DNA from: Adiantum capillus-veneris
Lineage: Eukaryota; Streptophyta; Polypodiopsida; Polypodiales; Pteridaceae
Direction: 5' to 3'
DNA: 64,000 nucleotides
NCBI GenBank assembly: GCA_014529385.2
Contig: CM043942.1
Location: forward strand, 56,107,340-56,171,339
Shown here: positions 12,181-22,769 of the stretch, one piece after another
How the letters are laid out: each line of letters begins with the position of its first letter
Numbering within the stretch: the first letter of the stretch is position 1
The notes under the pieces: model-generated
The model's input: only the letters and a program-made list of their open reading frames with translations
Told to the model about the DNA's origin: nothing
The model's database searches: none
Program-made: the position numbers and the translations under genes

Positions 12181-12208
12181 CTACGCCCCAATCACTCTGT
12201 CACCTACC
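12156..12208. repeat. 27-bp tandem duplication at the LINE 5' end
   Basis: A unit beginning ACGCCCCAATCACTC at 12156 is repeated at 12183, just before the LINE homology fades. Confidence 0.8.
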
Positions 12209-12209
12209 T

Positions 12210-12900
12210 GGGTCCACTTGAACTGAGTAGTCCAACCGAGAAGTTCTGCAATGAAAGCAAGAAAAAGAGCTCCACGCAATTAGTAACGAAATTTCCTAAG
12301 CTCCAAATGCTGTAATTATAACAAAGATCGATAAGCTTGCTTGGTCATGACAAGGCTTGATCAGACCCAGGTTTAGCAGAAAGCAAGGTTGGCGCCATTA
12401 AAGCTTGAAACTGTAGAAAAAATGACCTTTGCATATAAGGCACGCTGCACTCTAGTCATGCAGAGCTGCATGTCTTCTCCACATGCGGGATTTTCATGAG
12501 GATAATGTTCTTGCGCTTGTGAACATAGTGTGCAGGCGATGGCGGCTGTGGAAGGTGAGGGAGGAGGTGCAGCAACAGCAGGTTAAATGGCGTCCGAGGA
12601 GCTGCAGTCTGCAAAGCCTACAAATGAAAGTTGAGAGAGCGCACGGAAGAATTTTGAAAACTTGAGTGCACTGCGTGGAATGCATAGACCTTTGGAACCT
12701 GGGTGGCGCAACCGGACTCGACTCTAGAAGCGCCGTTACTCAGATGGTAGGCAGCTGACGAGAGTTGACTGGGAGAGGACTGCATCCTTTCGCCCTTCGA
12801 AAAGACCTTGCTGGGTTGCTGCAAGTAGTCGACGCATTACGAATATCATCTCGGTACTTCCAAAAACATTGCATGAAACTGAATTAGGCACTTGGATTTA
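12210..12900. other. No gene recognised
   Basis: Only short open frames on both strands, none with family signals. Confidence 0.35.
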
Positions 12901-13327
12901 GACACCTTAATCTTGTCAGTTTTCTAGTTTGGCATTGCTGTTTTATGTTTGTTGCCTACAATCTGGGTCCTACTTTATTAGATCATCACATGCACTGGCG
13001 TAGTGTGGCTGTGACGGTAATTTACAAGCTTTTGAAGCTATTAGCAGTATGAGCTCATGAAGAGGGATTGCATATGAGTGACTTCATCTTGCAACATTCT
13101 TCTTGCTGTCTAAGATGTTGTACGTGTTGGAGTGCAATGACTGCACAATATGCCCAACATGGTTGGATGTTAAATGAAGTCCGTTCCTCAAATGCAATCA
13201 CCTTTGCATGCGCCTTGAAGAGTTGTTGGCATTGGGCAAGAAAAATTTGGTGAGAATGCTAGTTGCGGGGCTATTGCGTATAGTTGCTTGGCATTGCTTT
13301 GATCCACATGCATGCAAAATGAGACGT

Positions 13328-13372
<45 letters not shown>

Positions 13373-13527
13373 TTTGTATAAGCAGATACCTTACGTTGTG
13401 CTCCTTGCTTGCTCAAGTCTCCAGCTTGCGCAGCGCAAAGCTTTCTTTATGCAAGCGCTAGTTTTATTACAAGCATGCATCATATATGGCTTAAAAGGAA
13501 CGCACGAAAGGCACGCAGTGCCAACAA
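12901..13527 (+). repeat. Dispersed repeat, copy A, with PPR relic and GA tract
   Basis: This sequence matches 44666-45437 over nearly its whole length with scattered substitutions, apart from differing GA length and a 54-bp duplication in the other copy. Both carry a short PPR relic: WSAMTAQYAQHG, then SSNAITFACALK. The copy starts at GACACCTTAATC and ends near CCAACAAA. It looks like a mobile or duplicated unit derived in part from a PPR gene. I see no terminal repeats. Confidence 0.7.
13330..13367. repeat. (GA)n microsatellite
   Basis: About 19 AG units inside copy A of the dispersed repeat; the equivalent tract in copy B is about 100 bp. Confidence 0.95.
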
Positions 13528-13557
13528 ATTCACAAGGGGCTTTAGACAGCTTACCAT

Positions 13558-13985
13558 ATGGTAAAAAAAAATATAATTGCTAGATGATTTACTAGTTCCA
13601 ATACGTACAAACATCTAGTAAGAGTGCAAACTAGCAAAAAAGAGACAACTCCTAGATGCTACATATAGTAATTCTCTTACTATATGGAGATTTGAATAGC
13701 CATATGATAATTTAAGTCTCAATATGGTAAGTAAATTGCTAGTTCAATGTAGGAGTTGACTCACTTACTAGTTTGATCTTACATATGAGTGCTCTCAAAC
13801 TAGTAAGTCAACTAGCAATTTTTGTTTACGACCTAGAAATTCATCTAGCAATATATGAGGACGGTTGCTTGCAAACTAGTAATTCATCTGGAAACTTTTT
13901 TGTAAACGAGCTAGTAGTTCACCTAGTAATTCATTAAGGAGCATGCAGACACAAACTAGTAATTCATCACGAAATTTTCTCCTAA
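13558..13985. repeat. Dense array of CTAG-containing motifs
   Basis: ACTAGTAATTCATC and close variants recur in direct orientation from about 13800 to 13960. Related inverted forms (GATGATTTACTAG, GCTAGTTC) occur from 13580 to 13790. Such clustered short motifs in both orientations resemble the subterminal region of a DNA transposon. No matching array was found on the other side. Confidence 0.5.
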
Positions 13986-14186
13986 GCAAAAAATTTAGGA
14001 GAGTTTTCTTCAACATTAGGAGATTAAAGTATGCTTAATTCATAAAGATGGCAACAAATAGAATGAAGTTTAGCAATCTTTCAAAACGTGCATTACATGC
14101 TACAATTCTTAAATCATGTTGTTGGATTATAAAAATACTTGTCATATGTTACAATCATATCCTTCATGGATAAAGGGCCAAAAATT

Positions 14187-15227
14187 TCAAAATAAAAAAC
14201 TATCAAGGCTTCCAACAACAAAAGCCATGTAACTAAAATCTTCACACATAGTGGAAGTATTAGCATCATCGTTTGCTCTCTTCTCGAGGAAACTATTCGA
14301 TCTCTGCATAGCAAAATAGGTACGTTTGATCAAGTGGTACAAGTCTTGTACTTTCTTGAGATTCAAGCACATCATTAATATAGTTTCTTTGTCATCCCTG
14401 GGCAAATTTTGCGCCTACACAATTGTCACAACAAAATAACATGATTTAAAGAGAGACACATTATTTTTGTAAACATAAGTAAGGCAATGTTGTTAGCTTT
14501 TATTACAAACCTAAGATTTTAGAAAATATTGATTTTGAATCATTGAACATCCCGATTCATTGAACAATCCCCATCAGATTTGTGCTCCTAAACATTTAAA
14601 GTCCACTCTTTTATTTTATAGCCACATGCAAAAAGAATCTCATTGATGTGAAGAAAAATACCTTTTTCTTTTTAAGCTTTAAAGACTTTGAAGCTTGATC
14701 TTTCTCTTTTAGTAGCTCTTCAATCTCATAAGTATAGAAGTGGCAAAACATAGCTTTTTAATAACATTACAATTAAGTAGGGTAAGTGTTTTATAAAATA
14801 AATATCCATGTGAAACATGTTTGAATAGCACATTGCACTTTAGTGTGCTTTTTCTTTTTTGTTCTTGGTTTACACCATGTGCCCTTTCATTGATTTTTTC
14901 CTTCACAAAAATTCAAAAACAGTGTGCAATCTTAATTGACACAACAAAAAGTTCTAGAGAAAAAAATACATGAAGTAGAATTGTACCAGGTTTATGATAT
15001 AGTCAACACACTCATCAAATTCATCGTTTACTTCCATATCCTTTTATTAAAAATAGTTGACAAACTCTTCATCTTGCATATAGTTTCTATATGCCTGACA
15101 TTCAAAATAGTTTACCCGCATTAAGCAATACAATTTGGATCACACACACACACACACAAAAACACAAATTAGCCGAATTTACCTCAATTATTTCAATTTC
15201 TATCTTTGTGTGTGTGTGTGTGTGTGG

Positions 15228-15266
<39 letters not shown>

Positions 15267-15345
15267 TAAATCCCACATACCTCATAAGCATCTGCCATCA
15301 CTTTGTGAAGCATGATTTTCCCATAGCATCTTAGGAACATATACT
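14187..15345 (-). pseudogene. Possible multi-exon gene or transposase relic, unidentified
   Basis: Several minus-strand blocks look like exons. One ends TATGAG/GTATGT at about 15281 and encodes FLRCYGKIMLHKVMADAYE. Another, at about 15060-15100, follows an ATGTCAG acceptor. A third at about 14995-15045 encodes EVNDEFDECVDYIINL. A fourth ends AAAAAG/GTATTT at about 14661. The last follows a TTGTGTAG acceptor near 14412 and runs to a stop at 14187. Phases between blocks were not all reconciled, and the first block has a TGA in frame just upstream. No family recognised. The CTAG array next to it could make this a transposon gene. Confidence 0.3.
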
Positions 15346-15488
15346 TTCGTCACTCTCTAAACACATAATAACAAATTTTATCATCATAGGTCATATATTA
15401 TTGTTATTTTAAGATAAAAGTGCTTACATCACTACAAGAGGCTATTCATATTAGCGACGCTCACACAACGACGCTCAATTTTTTTTTC

Positions 15489-15550
15489 CCGGTGTCGCTA
15501 TGAGCGTCGCAAATTTACAAGTAAATTTGCGACGCTCATAGCGACACCGG
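15489..15550. repeat. Perfect 30-bp inverted repeat with 2-nt spacer
   Basis: 15489-15518 and 15521-15550 are exact reverse complements around the dinucleotide AA. The arms carry the element's subterminal motif GTCGCTATGAGCGTCGC. A second short palindrome lies at about 15580-15608. Confidence 0.95.
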
Positions 15551-15637
15551 CTGGGCTAAAAAAATAACAGAGAGCGCTCAAAAACTCAGATCTCAGATCT
15601 GAGTTTTTCGACGCCCTCAAGCAAGGAGCAGGTAACG

Positions 15638-15638
<1 letters not shown>

Positions 15639-15729
<91 letters not shown>

Positions 15730-15845
15730 AGAGGAAGGAGAGCCAGGTATGCTCCTTCCCTCTCCTCACTCTCATGTTCCCTTCCCCTCTTTCTCTCTCC
15801 CTCTCTCTCTCTCTCACACACACACATACACACACACATAGTGTT

Positions 15846-15895
<50 letters not shown>
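15639..15895. repeat. Compound microsatellites (CT)n, (CA)n, (GA)n
   Basis: A CT tract (15639-15673), a CA tract (15679-15725), mixed CT and CA (about 15790-15840) and a GA tract (15849-15894) lie in the 5' part of CACTA element 1. They are followed to about 16120 by three or four tandem copies of a roughly 58-bp unit containing CATGCATAAACAAAAAACGC. Confidence 0.9.
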
Positions 15896-15899
<4 letters not shown>

Positions 15900-16514
15900 A
15901 ACATAAACAAAAACGCACACACACATACATAAACAAAGAATGCACACACACATTGAGAGAGGAAAAGAGAGAGAGAGCATGCATAAACAAAAAACGCACA
16001 CATTGAGAGAGGAAAAGAGAGAGAGAACATGCATAAACAAAAAACGCAGACATTGAGAGAGGAAAAGAGAGAGAAAACATGCATAAACAAAAAAACTCAC
16101 ACACATTGAGAGAGAAAGAGAGAGAAACTAATTTAACGTCGTAGGAAACTAATTAAAATTAAAAGACCTAAAGATCTAGCCGACGAGGAGTTGAACTCAA
16201 GACCTATTATTCAAGAGGGAAATGGCATAACCAATCTATCATACTTGGCATGGGTGATATAAAGGTTATACCATTTATCTCTTTTTATTGGCACACACAT
16301 CCACACACGCGCACACACACAAGAAGAAGAGAGTTATAACGTCGTAGGAAACTATCCTAAAAGACGTTAAAGATTAGGTTAGATGTAGACTTATGTTAAA
16401 TTAGATTTAGGTTTATTTAAGTTAAATTAGATTAGATTTAGGTTTATTTTTAATTAGATTTACGTTTATTTACGCTAGATTTAGATTTACGTTATATTAA
16501 ATTAGATTTAGGTC

Positions 16515-16875
16515 TCCATAGACTGCGATGCCTGCATGAAGCGGGTGAAGAAAGTCCTCAATGGAATATAGGGTATTGCTGCCTTCACTCATGGTGGGCT
16601 CCGTCGATCCAAAAGTACTGGTGAAATGTCTTCAGAAGATAGGGAAGAAGGTGGATCTTCAGGGCGGCAAGAGTCACTACATCCCCGACACAATGACCAT
16701 CTAGACAACCTCTAGTCATTCAACAGCAACTTCAAAGTTATTAACAAGAGCAAGAACGGTCTAAAGGGCCAATTGCTGTCGTCAGATGTGGATGGAGATG
16801 AGGCAGCGTCACCACCGAAAGTTAACTCTCACATCTTTAGTGATGAGAATGCCAACTCTTGCCGAGTTATGTGAA
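16515..16875 (+). pseudogene. Captured host gene fragment: HMA (heavy-metal-associated) domain
   Basis: The frame at 16515 encodes DCDACMKRVKKVLNGI, the CxxC metal-binding start of an HMA domain, then a TAG. After a frame change, 16590-16690 encodes VDPKVLVKCLQKIGKKVDL, the matching second half with the VDP and GKK landmarks. A hydrophilic tail (KINKS-like, DVDGDEAASPPK) continues to about 16870 in a third frame. HMA-domain plant proteins (HIPP/ATX1-like) bind copper, zinc or cadmium. Flanking sequence is AT-rich transposon DNA, so this looks like a host exon carried by the CACTA element. It is broken and probably not expressed as protein. Confidence 0.7.
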
Positions 16876-17026
16876 AAATTATGTGTTAAATCAGTTTTAA
16901 GGTTCTTATAATCCCTGTTAGTTTAGTTCTTTGTTTTTAATATAACATAATTTACGTTAGATTTAGATTTATGTTATATTAGATTAGACTTAGGGTTTAT
17001 TTAGGTTTATTTAGGTTTACCCCCCC

Positions 17027-17028
<2 letters not shown>

Positions 17029-17062
<34 letters not shown>
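17029..17062. repeat. (CA)n microsatellite after a C-run
   Basis: Nine Cs followed by about 17 CA units. Confidence 0.95.
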
Positions 17063-17065
<3 letters not shown>

Positions 17066-17489
17066 GAAGAGAGTTTTAACGTCGTAGGAAACTATCCCAA
17101 AAGACGTTAAAGATTAGGTTAGATGTAGACTTACGTTAAATTAGATTTAGGTTTATTTTTAGTTAGATTTACGTTTATTTAGATTTACGCTTATTTACGT
17201 TAGATCGAGTCCACGCAAGAATTACTTACGGTTTAGGGTTTAGAGTTAGACGAACAATGAAAAGATCTACTGTGAAAAGATGTTAAGATGCTGTGAAGTG
17301 CTACAGCTAGAGAAGAGGCAAAGGGGTTTTGTCCACTACATGCAGTATCATGTAGACATGGGTCTGTAGATTTCTTGTACCCACAAATATAGGTATTGAC
17401 CAATAAAGACGAGATTATAACCCGGTGGTTCTGATCTCCGTGCACCTCTAGACCGAGGTGTGCGGGGATTGGACATGACTAGAGAATGT

Positions 17490-17491
<2 letters not shown>

Positions 17492-17564
<73 letters not shown>
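17492..17564. repeat. (GA)n microsatellite
   Basis: An uninterrupted GA tract in the 5' leader of CACTA element 1, just upstream of the tnp2 relic. Confidence 0.95.
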
Positions 17565-17567
<3 letters not shown>

Positions 17568-17629
17568 GACGAAGAATGCCAATAGAATATTAAATTTGTT
17601 GTCCAGGTTATAAGATTTTTATCCTCATT

Positions 17630-19490
17630 ATGAGTAGTGACGAGGATGTGGGACCGTCCAACCGAAACACCTATCTCTCAACGAGGGTCTTATGTCCTTG
17701 TAATCAATGCAAGCATGCTGTGCGACGGACAAGACGTGTTTCTTTGCAGCACGTTCGCGAATTTGGCGAGTTTGATCCATCTATTATAGATCGAGTTGTT
17801 GCCAATTATAAGACTCTGACGCTGGCCAACAAGCAGCAATCTTGCAACCCAATAGACGTGTTCGCAGGCGCTTTGGTCAAGCAGCATATGTGAGGCCACA
17901 AGATGTAGCCTCTGACAGCTCGGGGGATGATCATGCAGAGCACATTCCCAACGAGGCAATGTTTGAGCCCGAGATTGATGAAATGATCGAGACGATCATG
18001 GATTCAGAAAGGCTTATCTATGATGATATGAAAATTGAAGCCGATACGCCATTGTATAATGGAGCACGTATGTCTAGATTGAAAGCACTCCTGGTTCTTC
18101 TCAACATGCAGGCAAAGTTTGGATGGAGTGACACTAGCGTCACAGCGCTTTTCAGGTGATCTATTACAATTAGTTTACTTTAATAAAACTCTAAATGTAT
18201 AATGATCTGATAGATTTTTACACGACTGTATCGTATTTTTATGTTGTGTAGATTGCTTAAAGAGCACATACTACCAGCTGACAATGTGATGCCAGATTCC
18301 CGAGATGAAGCAAGAAAGATTTTGCGAAACTTGGGGATGGATTACAATTCTATCCACGCTTGTCCTAATGACTGCATTCTTTTCAGAGGGGAATACATAG
18401 ACATGGAGAAGTGTCCGAAATGTGATTCCGAAAGATATCGAGTAGATCTCCACGAGACAAAAATTCCACAAAAGGTTTTGCGACATTTTCCTCTGCTTCC
18501 TCGCATCAAGCATTTCTTCGAATGTAAGTCCATGGCCGCCCTAGCATCATGGCATGAGGAGAATAAATCTTCGGATGGTGTGCTACGAATTCCTGCAGAT
18601 TGCGCAGCCTGGAAACATATAGATGGAACATGGTCGGATTTTGCCATGGAAGCTCGAAATTTGCGCTTAGGCCTGGCTATGGATGGCGTAAATCCATTTG
18701 GTCAAAGATCAACATCTTACAGTGTATGGCCCGTTGTCATCGTCAACTACAACATTCCCCAGTGGTTGACTACGAAGAAGGGGCACCTATGGCTAAGCTT
18801 GATTGTGCCAGGGAGATATAAAGTGGGGAATATGGATGTGTATCTTCGTCCACTATTGGAAGAGCTTTGATCAGAGGCATTCTAATGTGGACCATGCATG
18901 ACTATCCCGGGCTAACAGAATGCTCAGGTGATCTATTGACACTCCTCACTCAGACACTGTAAATCTTGTTTTTTCCCATAGTTGATCTATTATCATGTGT
19001 ATACATGCAGGGCTTCAAACAAGCGGATACAGAGCATGTGTCACATGTGGACCTAGACTGAATGCACGTAGGGCTCCCTCACTGAAGAAGCAAATCTAGG
19101 AAGGTCATCAAGCGTATCTTCCAGAGAATCATGTGTTACGTGACGGCTTTTTGGGAAGAGAGCCACCAAGGATGTCTGCACAAGCATGGTTAGAGCAGAA
19201 GGAGATGTGCGATGACGGATTGCCTCCAGGGATGAAGAGACTATCTCTATGGTACGAGTACGCAGGCAGGAAGGGCTTAAACGCCCTGATGGACATTCTC
19301 ACTTCTCGCGGCGGCATGGTTAGTATTAGGGTTTACTCTTTTCTATTTTTTGTATTGTTTTATAAATGTCGTTATATGTTTATACTTACTGAAAGCTGTC
19401 TTATTGTCTTTTTTTACAGAATCCGACAGATACGCCGCTTGGACGCGATGAGACGTCTGATTAGACGACGTCAGTTTAGCCGTAGCTAGA
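17630..19490 (+). pseudogene. CACTA transposase (tnp2 family), four exons, degraded
   Basis: The transposase would cut and move the element. The N-terminal block has a zinc-binding CPCNQCK motif (transposase-associated domain) from about 17690. A frameshift lies near 17850-17890. Intron 1 is 18156-18251 (TTCAG/GTGATC to TGTGTAG) and restores the frame. The main tnp2 block (18252-18870) has HACPNDCILF, a CPKCDSERY zinc pair, LRHFPLLPRIK, WKHIDGTWSDF, AMDGVNPFG and MDVYLRPLLEEL. About 70 bp present in element 2 are missing at 18870. Intron 2 is 18928-19010, and the next exon contains GMKRLSLWYEY and a TAG. Intron 3 is 19319-19419. The sequence then degenerates and the C-terminal half of tnp2 is absent. 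Confidence 0.8.
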
Positions 19491-19844
19491 TAGCATTAGT
19501 TTAAGGTTTCTCATAGCTTATGTATCATGAGACGGATTTTATACGTCTTTTTGAACCATGTATATTATTACATTTGTCACCGCAGTTCATTTTGCCAATC
19601 AATTCTTTATGCCTATGATGTTGTACAATTGTCATTATTACATTTGCCAATCAATTCATTTTGCCTATGATGTGTACAATTGTCAATTTTACGCTTGTTA
19701 ATTTTGCAAACAATGCGTCTTGTGGGTGACTATTTTGGGTCTATTATCTACCCTTGCACTTTTTTTAAAAAGTGAATCAAGTACAATATGGTTGATGGGT
19801 GGCAGGGCATTCAATGCCCTGTCACCAAATTTTTTTTCTTTCGG

Positions 19845-20035
19845 GTGTCGCTATAACCGTCGCTATTTATGGCTCTGTAGCATCGCTATGAGCGTCGCTA
19901 TAGACTTCTGTGTAAACGTCGCTATGACCGTCGCTATATAGCGACGCTCTCGTAGCGACGCTATTAGCAACGGTTTTAGCGACGCCGGGGGTTATAAAAA
20001 CCCAGTGTATTTTCGTCGCTAACAGCGTCACAAGA
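19845..20035. repeat. 3' subterminal repeats of CACTA element 1
   Basis: About ten copies of a CGTCGCTAT or AGCGACG core occur in both orientations. They match the motif of the 5' hairpin. In CACTA elements such arrays bind the accessory TNPA-type protein. Confidence 0.75.
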
Positions 20036-20051
20036 GCACACAACCTCTTGG

Positions 20052-20251
20052 NNNNNNNNNNNNNNNNNNNNNNNNNNNNNNNNNNNNNNNNNNNNNNNNN
20101 NNNNNNNNNNNNNNNNNNNNNNNNNNNNNNNNNNNNNNNNNNNNNNNNNNNNNNNNNNNNNNNNNNNNNNNNNNNNNNNNNNNNNNNNNNNNNNNNNNNN
20201 NNNNNNNNNNNNNNNNNNNNNNNNNNNNNNNNNNNNNNNNNNNNNNNNNNN
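20052..20251. other. Assembly gap, 200 N
   Basis: Exactly 200 undetermined bases, probably a fixed-size placeholder. It starts within the 3' terminus of CACTA element 1. Confidence 0.99.
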
Positions 20252-20276
20252 GCGATTCCAGACGTACATATCTAGT

Positions 20277-20414
20277 GAAATTTATATTCCTTGGCATGAT
20301 TTGGAGTGCCGCTGTTGTGTACTTATCTCCACACTTAGGAGATTTTGGATCATTTTCCACAATGGTTGTGGACCTTGTTGAAGAAGAAGAACCCTTGCGA
20401 GTGCCGGAAGACAT
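20277..20414 (-). CDS. Partial N-terminal coding sequence cut by the gap, unidentified
   Basis: An ATG at 20414 starts a frame of about 46 codons running into the assembly gap. It is basic and Ser/Thr-rich at the start (SSGTRKGSSSSTRS), then reads KCGDKYTTAAL and NFTRYVRL. No family recognised. It has the same strand as the exon-like blocks at 14.2-15.3 kb on the other side of CACTA element 1, and could be the 5' part of one gene split by that insertion. That link is inference. Confidence 0.3.
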
Positions 20415-20645
20415 TGTATGTAAAATAGGAGATGAGAATCAATTTTTTTGAAACCTGTTCACTTCGGAAATGCTGCTACATAAACGCCTTCCATAACTCT
20501 GAAAATTTTTGTCTTTACATCAATGCGTAGAGGATTTTGTGCTCTTCAATTGAGGCTATAGATCACCCAAATCGGAGTTCAGATGAAGAAGTTATGATCA
20601 AAAGAATGGGCTGCTGTCTACTAGGTCAAAAAACGCTACGTTTTT

Positions 20646-20646
<1 letters not shown>

Positions 20647-20688
<42 letters not shown>
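20647..20688. repeat. (GA)n microsatellite
   Basis: About 21 AG units. Confidence 0.95.
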
Positions 20689-20692
<4 letters not shown>

Positions 20693-20827
20693 TTGACAGA
20701 AGGACCGGGATCCCATTTCAAGCCCCTCACCCAACCAACCAAGCGTTCGCCCAATGACAATGAGCACAAAAAACAACTTGATGTGTTGAACCATTTTATA
20801 CACCATTGGATTCCACAAGAATATCTG

Positions 20828-22288
20828 TTACATTGACACTACCTCAACCCGACTATCCAACTCTTTGCACAAAAAACATTTTCCTTCGTTCGCAACCACC
20901 AACCTTGCCCCACGGAAAAAGAAAAAACTGCATAGGTCCCTGTCCATTGGACTGACACAAATTACCCATGCCGCAACTGATGAAGACTGGCCTAGCTCCC
21001 TTATTGTAACCACCAACAGTAGGCCATGCTCTTTATCAATCACTTTCCACATTCCACAACAGATTATCTTCCAAACCTGCAGAAACCTGGTCCATAGGAA
21101 TGTACTTACCATTGAGCATTTGTGATCGCAATACCAAACAGAGCGAACAGTGAGTCTTGCAATCATGTACTTGACCCAATAGTATCAAGCGCGACCTCGC
21201 AGTCTCGCACCGTCCAATCCTACATTACCAAACCACCCCAACCTCAAGATTTGTCACCCAGGATGACTGTTGAAAGGACTTGCCACATGAACATAGTTTT
21301 CGTAACACGGATGTTGTAGCTATGAAACACCTCTATGAAGAGTGCAGCAGGACAAAAGTTTGCAATTTCAACCAGTTTGGTGGGAATAGAGCTACGTAGA
21401 GACCTCTGTATATCTTTGTAGAGCTTACTTCGCATTGCCTCCACCATTGTTTCCTCGGGAACTGGCCAGTCCACAGTGTTCCAATCGGTTGGTAGAGGCA
21501 CTTTCACCAACATGCCATTCTTATTCCCTGAGCTGAGTTGGTAGAAGTGGTCATAAAAAAATATTACTTCATCAGCCAGGCTTTTGCTGCTCCTCCCTGA
21601 ATACTGTAGAGAACCAATGTGGGTATGAACAACAAGGAAGAGGCCTATTATGCACTCCACAGGCTCCCATTGCTCATAAGAAGAGGGATAAACATCTGCA
21701 ATATATATAAGAAGAGTTAAACTAAGAGTATCAATAAGTAAAAATGAAAAATCTAATGTAATTGAGCTGTGAAGAATGGAGACATTGCTCATAAGAAGAG
21801 GGAGAAACATTGCAAAATATATAAGAAGAGTTATAATGAGAGTATCAGTAAGTTCAGATGTTAAGAGTACTTACAGATCAAATGAAGTTCAGATATCAAG
21901 AGTACTTACAATTGCAACGTGGTTGATGTATATCTGATACATTTCCACCGTTTGCTATCACGTCTGGATGAGTAAACACATGCTGAACAAGAACTTCCTT
22001 TACAGATCTTTTGCCGATTTGACCTTTGAAATCCAACACTCTGGACTTCCATGCTAAGCGGTAAATGTTGATACCACTAGACCTCTTGGGTCTTCTTGGT
22101 TGCATGAGGACCCATGAACCTTTGTTTATCCTTTGTCCAACCCATTGGTTCTCTGCATTGATTGAAGTTGATATTGTAATTGAGGATATGCTACTACTTG
22201 GCTTTTTAGGCAAAGTGCAGCTGTTGGTTGTTGGTGTGAGAGACAGTAAACACCTGGAGCTTCTTGGGCGAGAAGACATGGAAGCCAT
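20828..22288 (-). CDS. Unrecognised spliced gene with transit-peptide-like N terminus
   Basis: Exon 1 starts at the ATG at 22288. Its first 45 residues are Ser/Thr-rich and poor in acidic residues (MASMSSRPRSSRCLL), as in plastid transit peptides. It ends at a GCAATT/GTAAGT donor near 21913. Exon 2 follows an ATATTGCAG acceptor near 21699, and the phases join exactly (1+2). Exon 2 reads PSSYEQWEPVECIIG, GKNG-like and DWPVPEETMVEAM blocks to a stop at 21244. A further minus-strand frame from about 21166 to 20828 (YYWVKYMIARL, then VWKIICCGMWKVIDKEHG, then a stop) may be a last exon, but I could not join it in phase. No domain recognised. Probably a nuclear gene; function unknown. Confidence 0.45.
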
Positions 22289-22639
22289 AGCTCTCAGAGA
22301 AAAGCTTTAGGGGAGGGAGATTCACTTTGAAAGCATTCTAATGGAGGGAAAGTGTTTTAGAATTCCAATATCTTGTGCGGGCTTAATGGTCACCCTCCAG
22401 TACGTTAATGACCATAAGAGAATATCAGAAGTGGGACCACTGGCAAGCACCTAACAGCTCGGTAAAAGGAAGGAAATTACGATGCCACAATCCTAGATTC
22501 GTGAAAGTTTTATGCTATTTTCTTATTTTTTGAGTCTTTCCACGTACTTTCCTACGTAACGTAGCCTTCGTGCTCATTGGACGCACTCTATTTTTCTCTC
22601 TCTTCATATGGCCCTCCAAATGACCTCCGAAATTTCCTA

Positions 22640-22736
22640 ATGGAGCGTGTTAGCATCGAGGAGCTCTTTGCGTCGACACAAGCAATGCAAGCCGAGGACC
22701 ACATCGCGAGCCCGCCTGCTACGAGCTATATTTGTC
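22640..22736 (+). CDS. Possible first exon, divergent from the minus-strand gene
   Basis: An ATG at 22640 opens 32 codons (MERVSIEELFASTQAM) ending at a strong donor, TTTGTC/GTAAGTAC. It lies about 350 bp from the minus-strand ATG at 22288, so the two could share a promoter region. I found no second exon. A chance open frame next to a GT is possible. Confidence 0.2.
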
Positions 22737-22769
22737 GTAAGTACCTCAAACGACATCCGTTCTGAATGA

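Larger units (their letters stand above)
16322..17210. repeat. Direct duplication, about 740 bp apart, within CACTA element 1
   Basis: The block from AGAAGAAGAGAGTT at 16322 through the TTAGATTTAGG-rich run is repeated from 17062 with few changes. Each copy is preceded by a CA-rich tract. The captured HMA fragment lies between the copies. Confidence 0.8.
15430..20051 (+). mobile_element. CACTA (En/Spm) DNA transposon, element 1, internally deleted
   Basis: The 5' end is CACTACAAGAGG at 15430, the diagnostic CACTA terminus, preceded by CAT. Subterminal copies of GCGACGCTCATAGCGAC-like motifs flank both ends (15450-15550 and 19845-20035). A tnp2-type transposase relic lies inside. The 3' end reads CCTCTTG at 20044-20050, the start of the reverse-complement terminus CCTCTTGTAGTG, immediately before the run of Ns, so the last bases and target duplication are hidden. 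It shares its terminal 12 bp with element 2. Confidence 0.85.

Noticed and set aside
15617-16106. Long minus-strand ORFs rich in Cys-Val, Ser-Leu and Arg-Glu
   Set aside because: They are translations of CA, CT and GA microsatellites inside CACTA element 1.
19976-20414. ORFs crossing the N run
   Set aside because: Undetermined bases cannot stop a frame, so the length is artificial; only the 20277-20414 part is kept.
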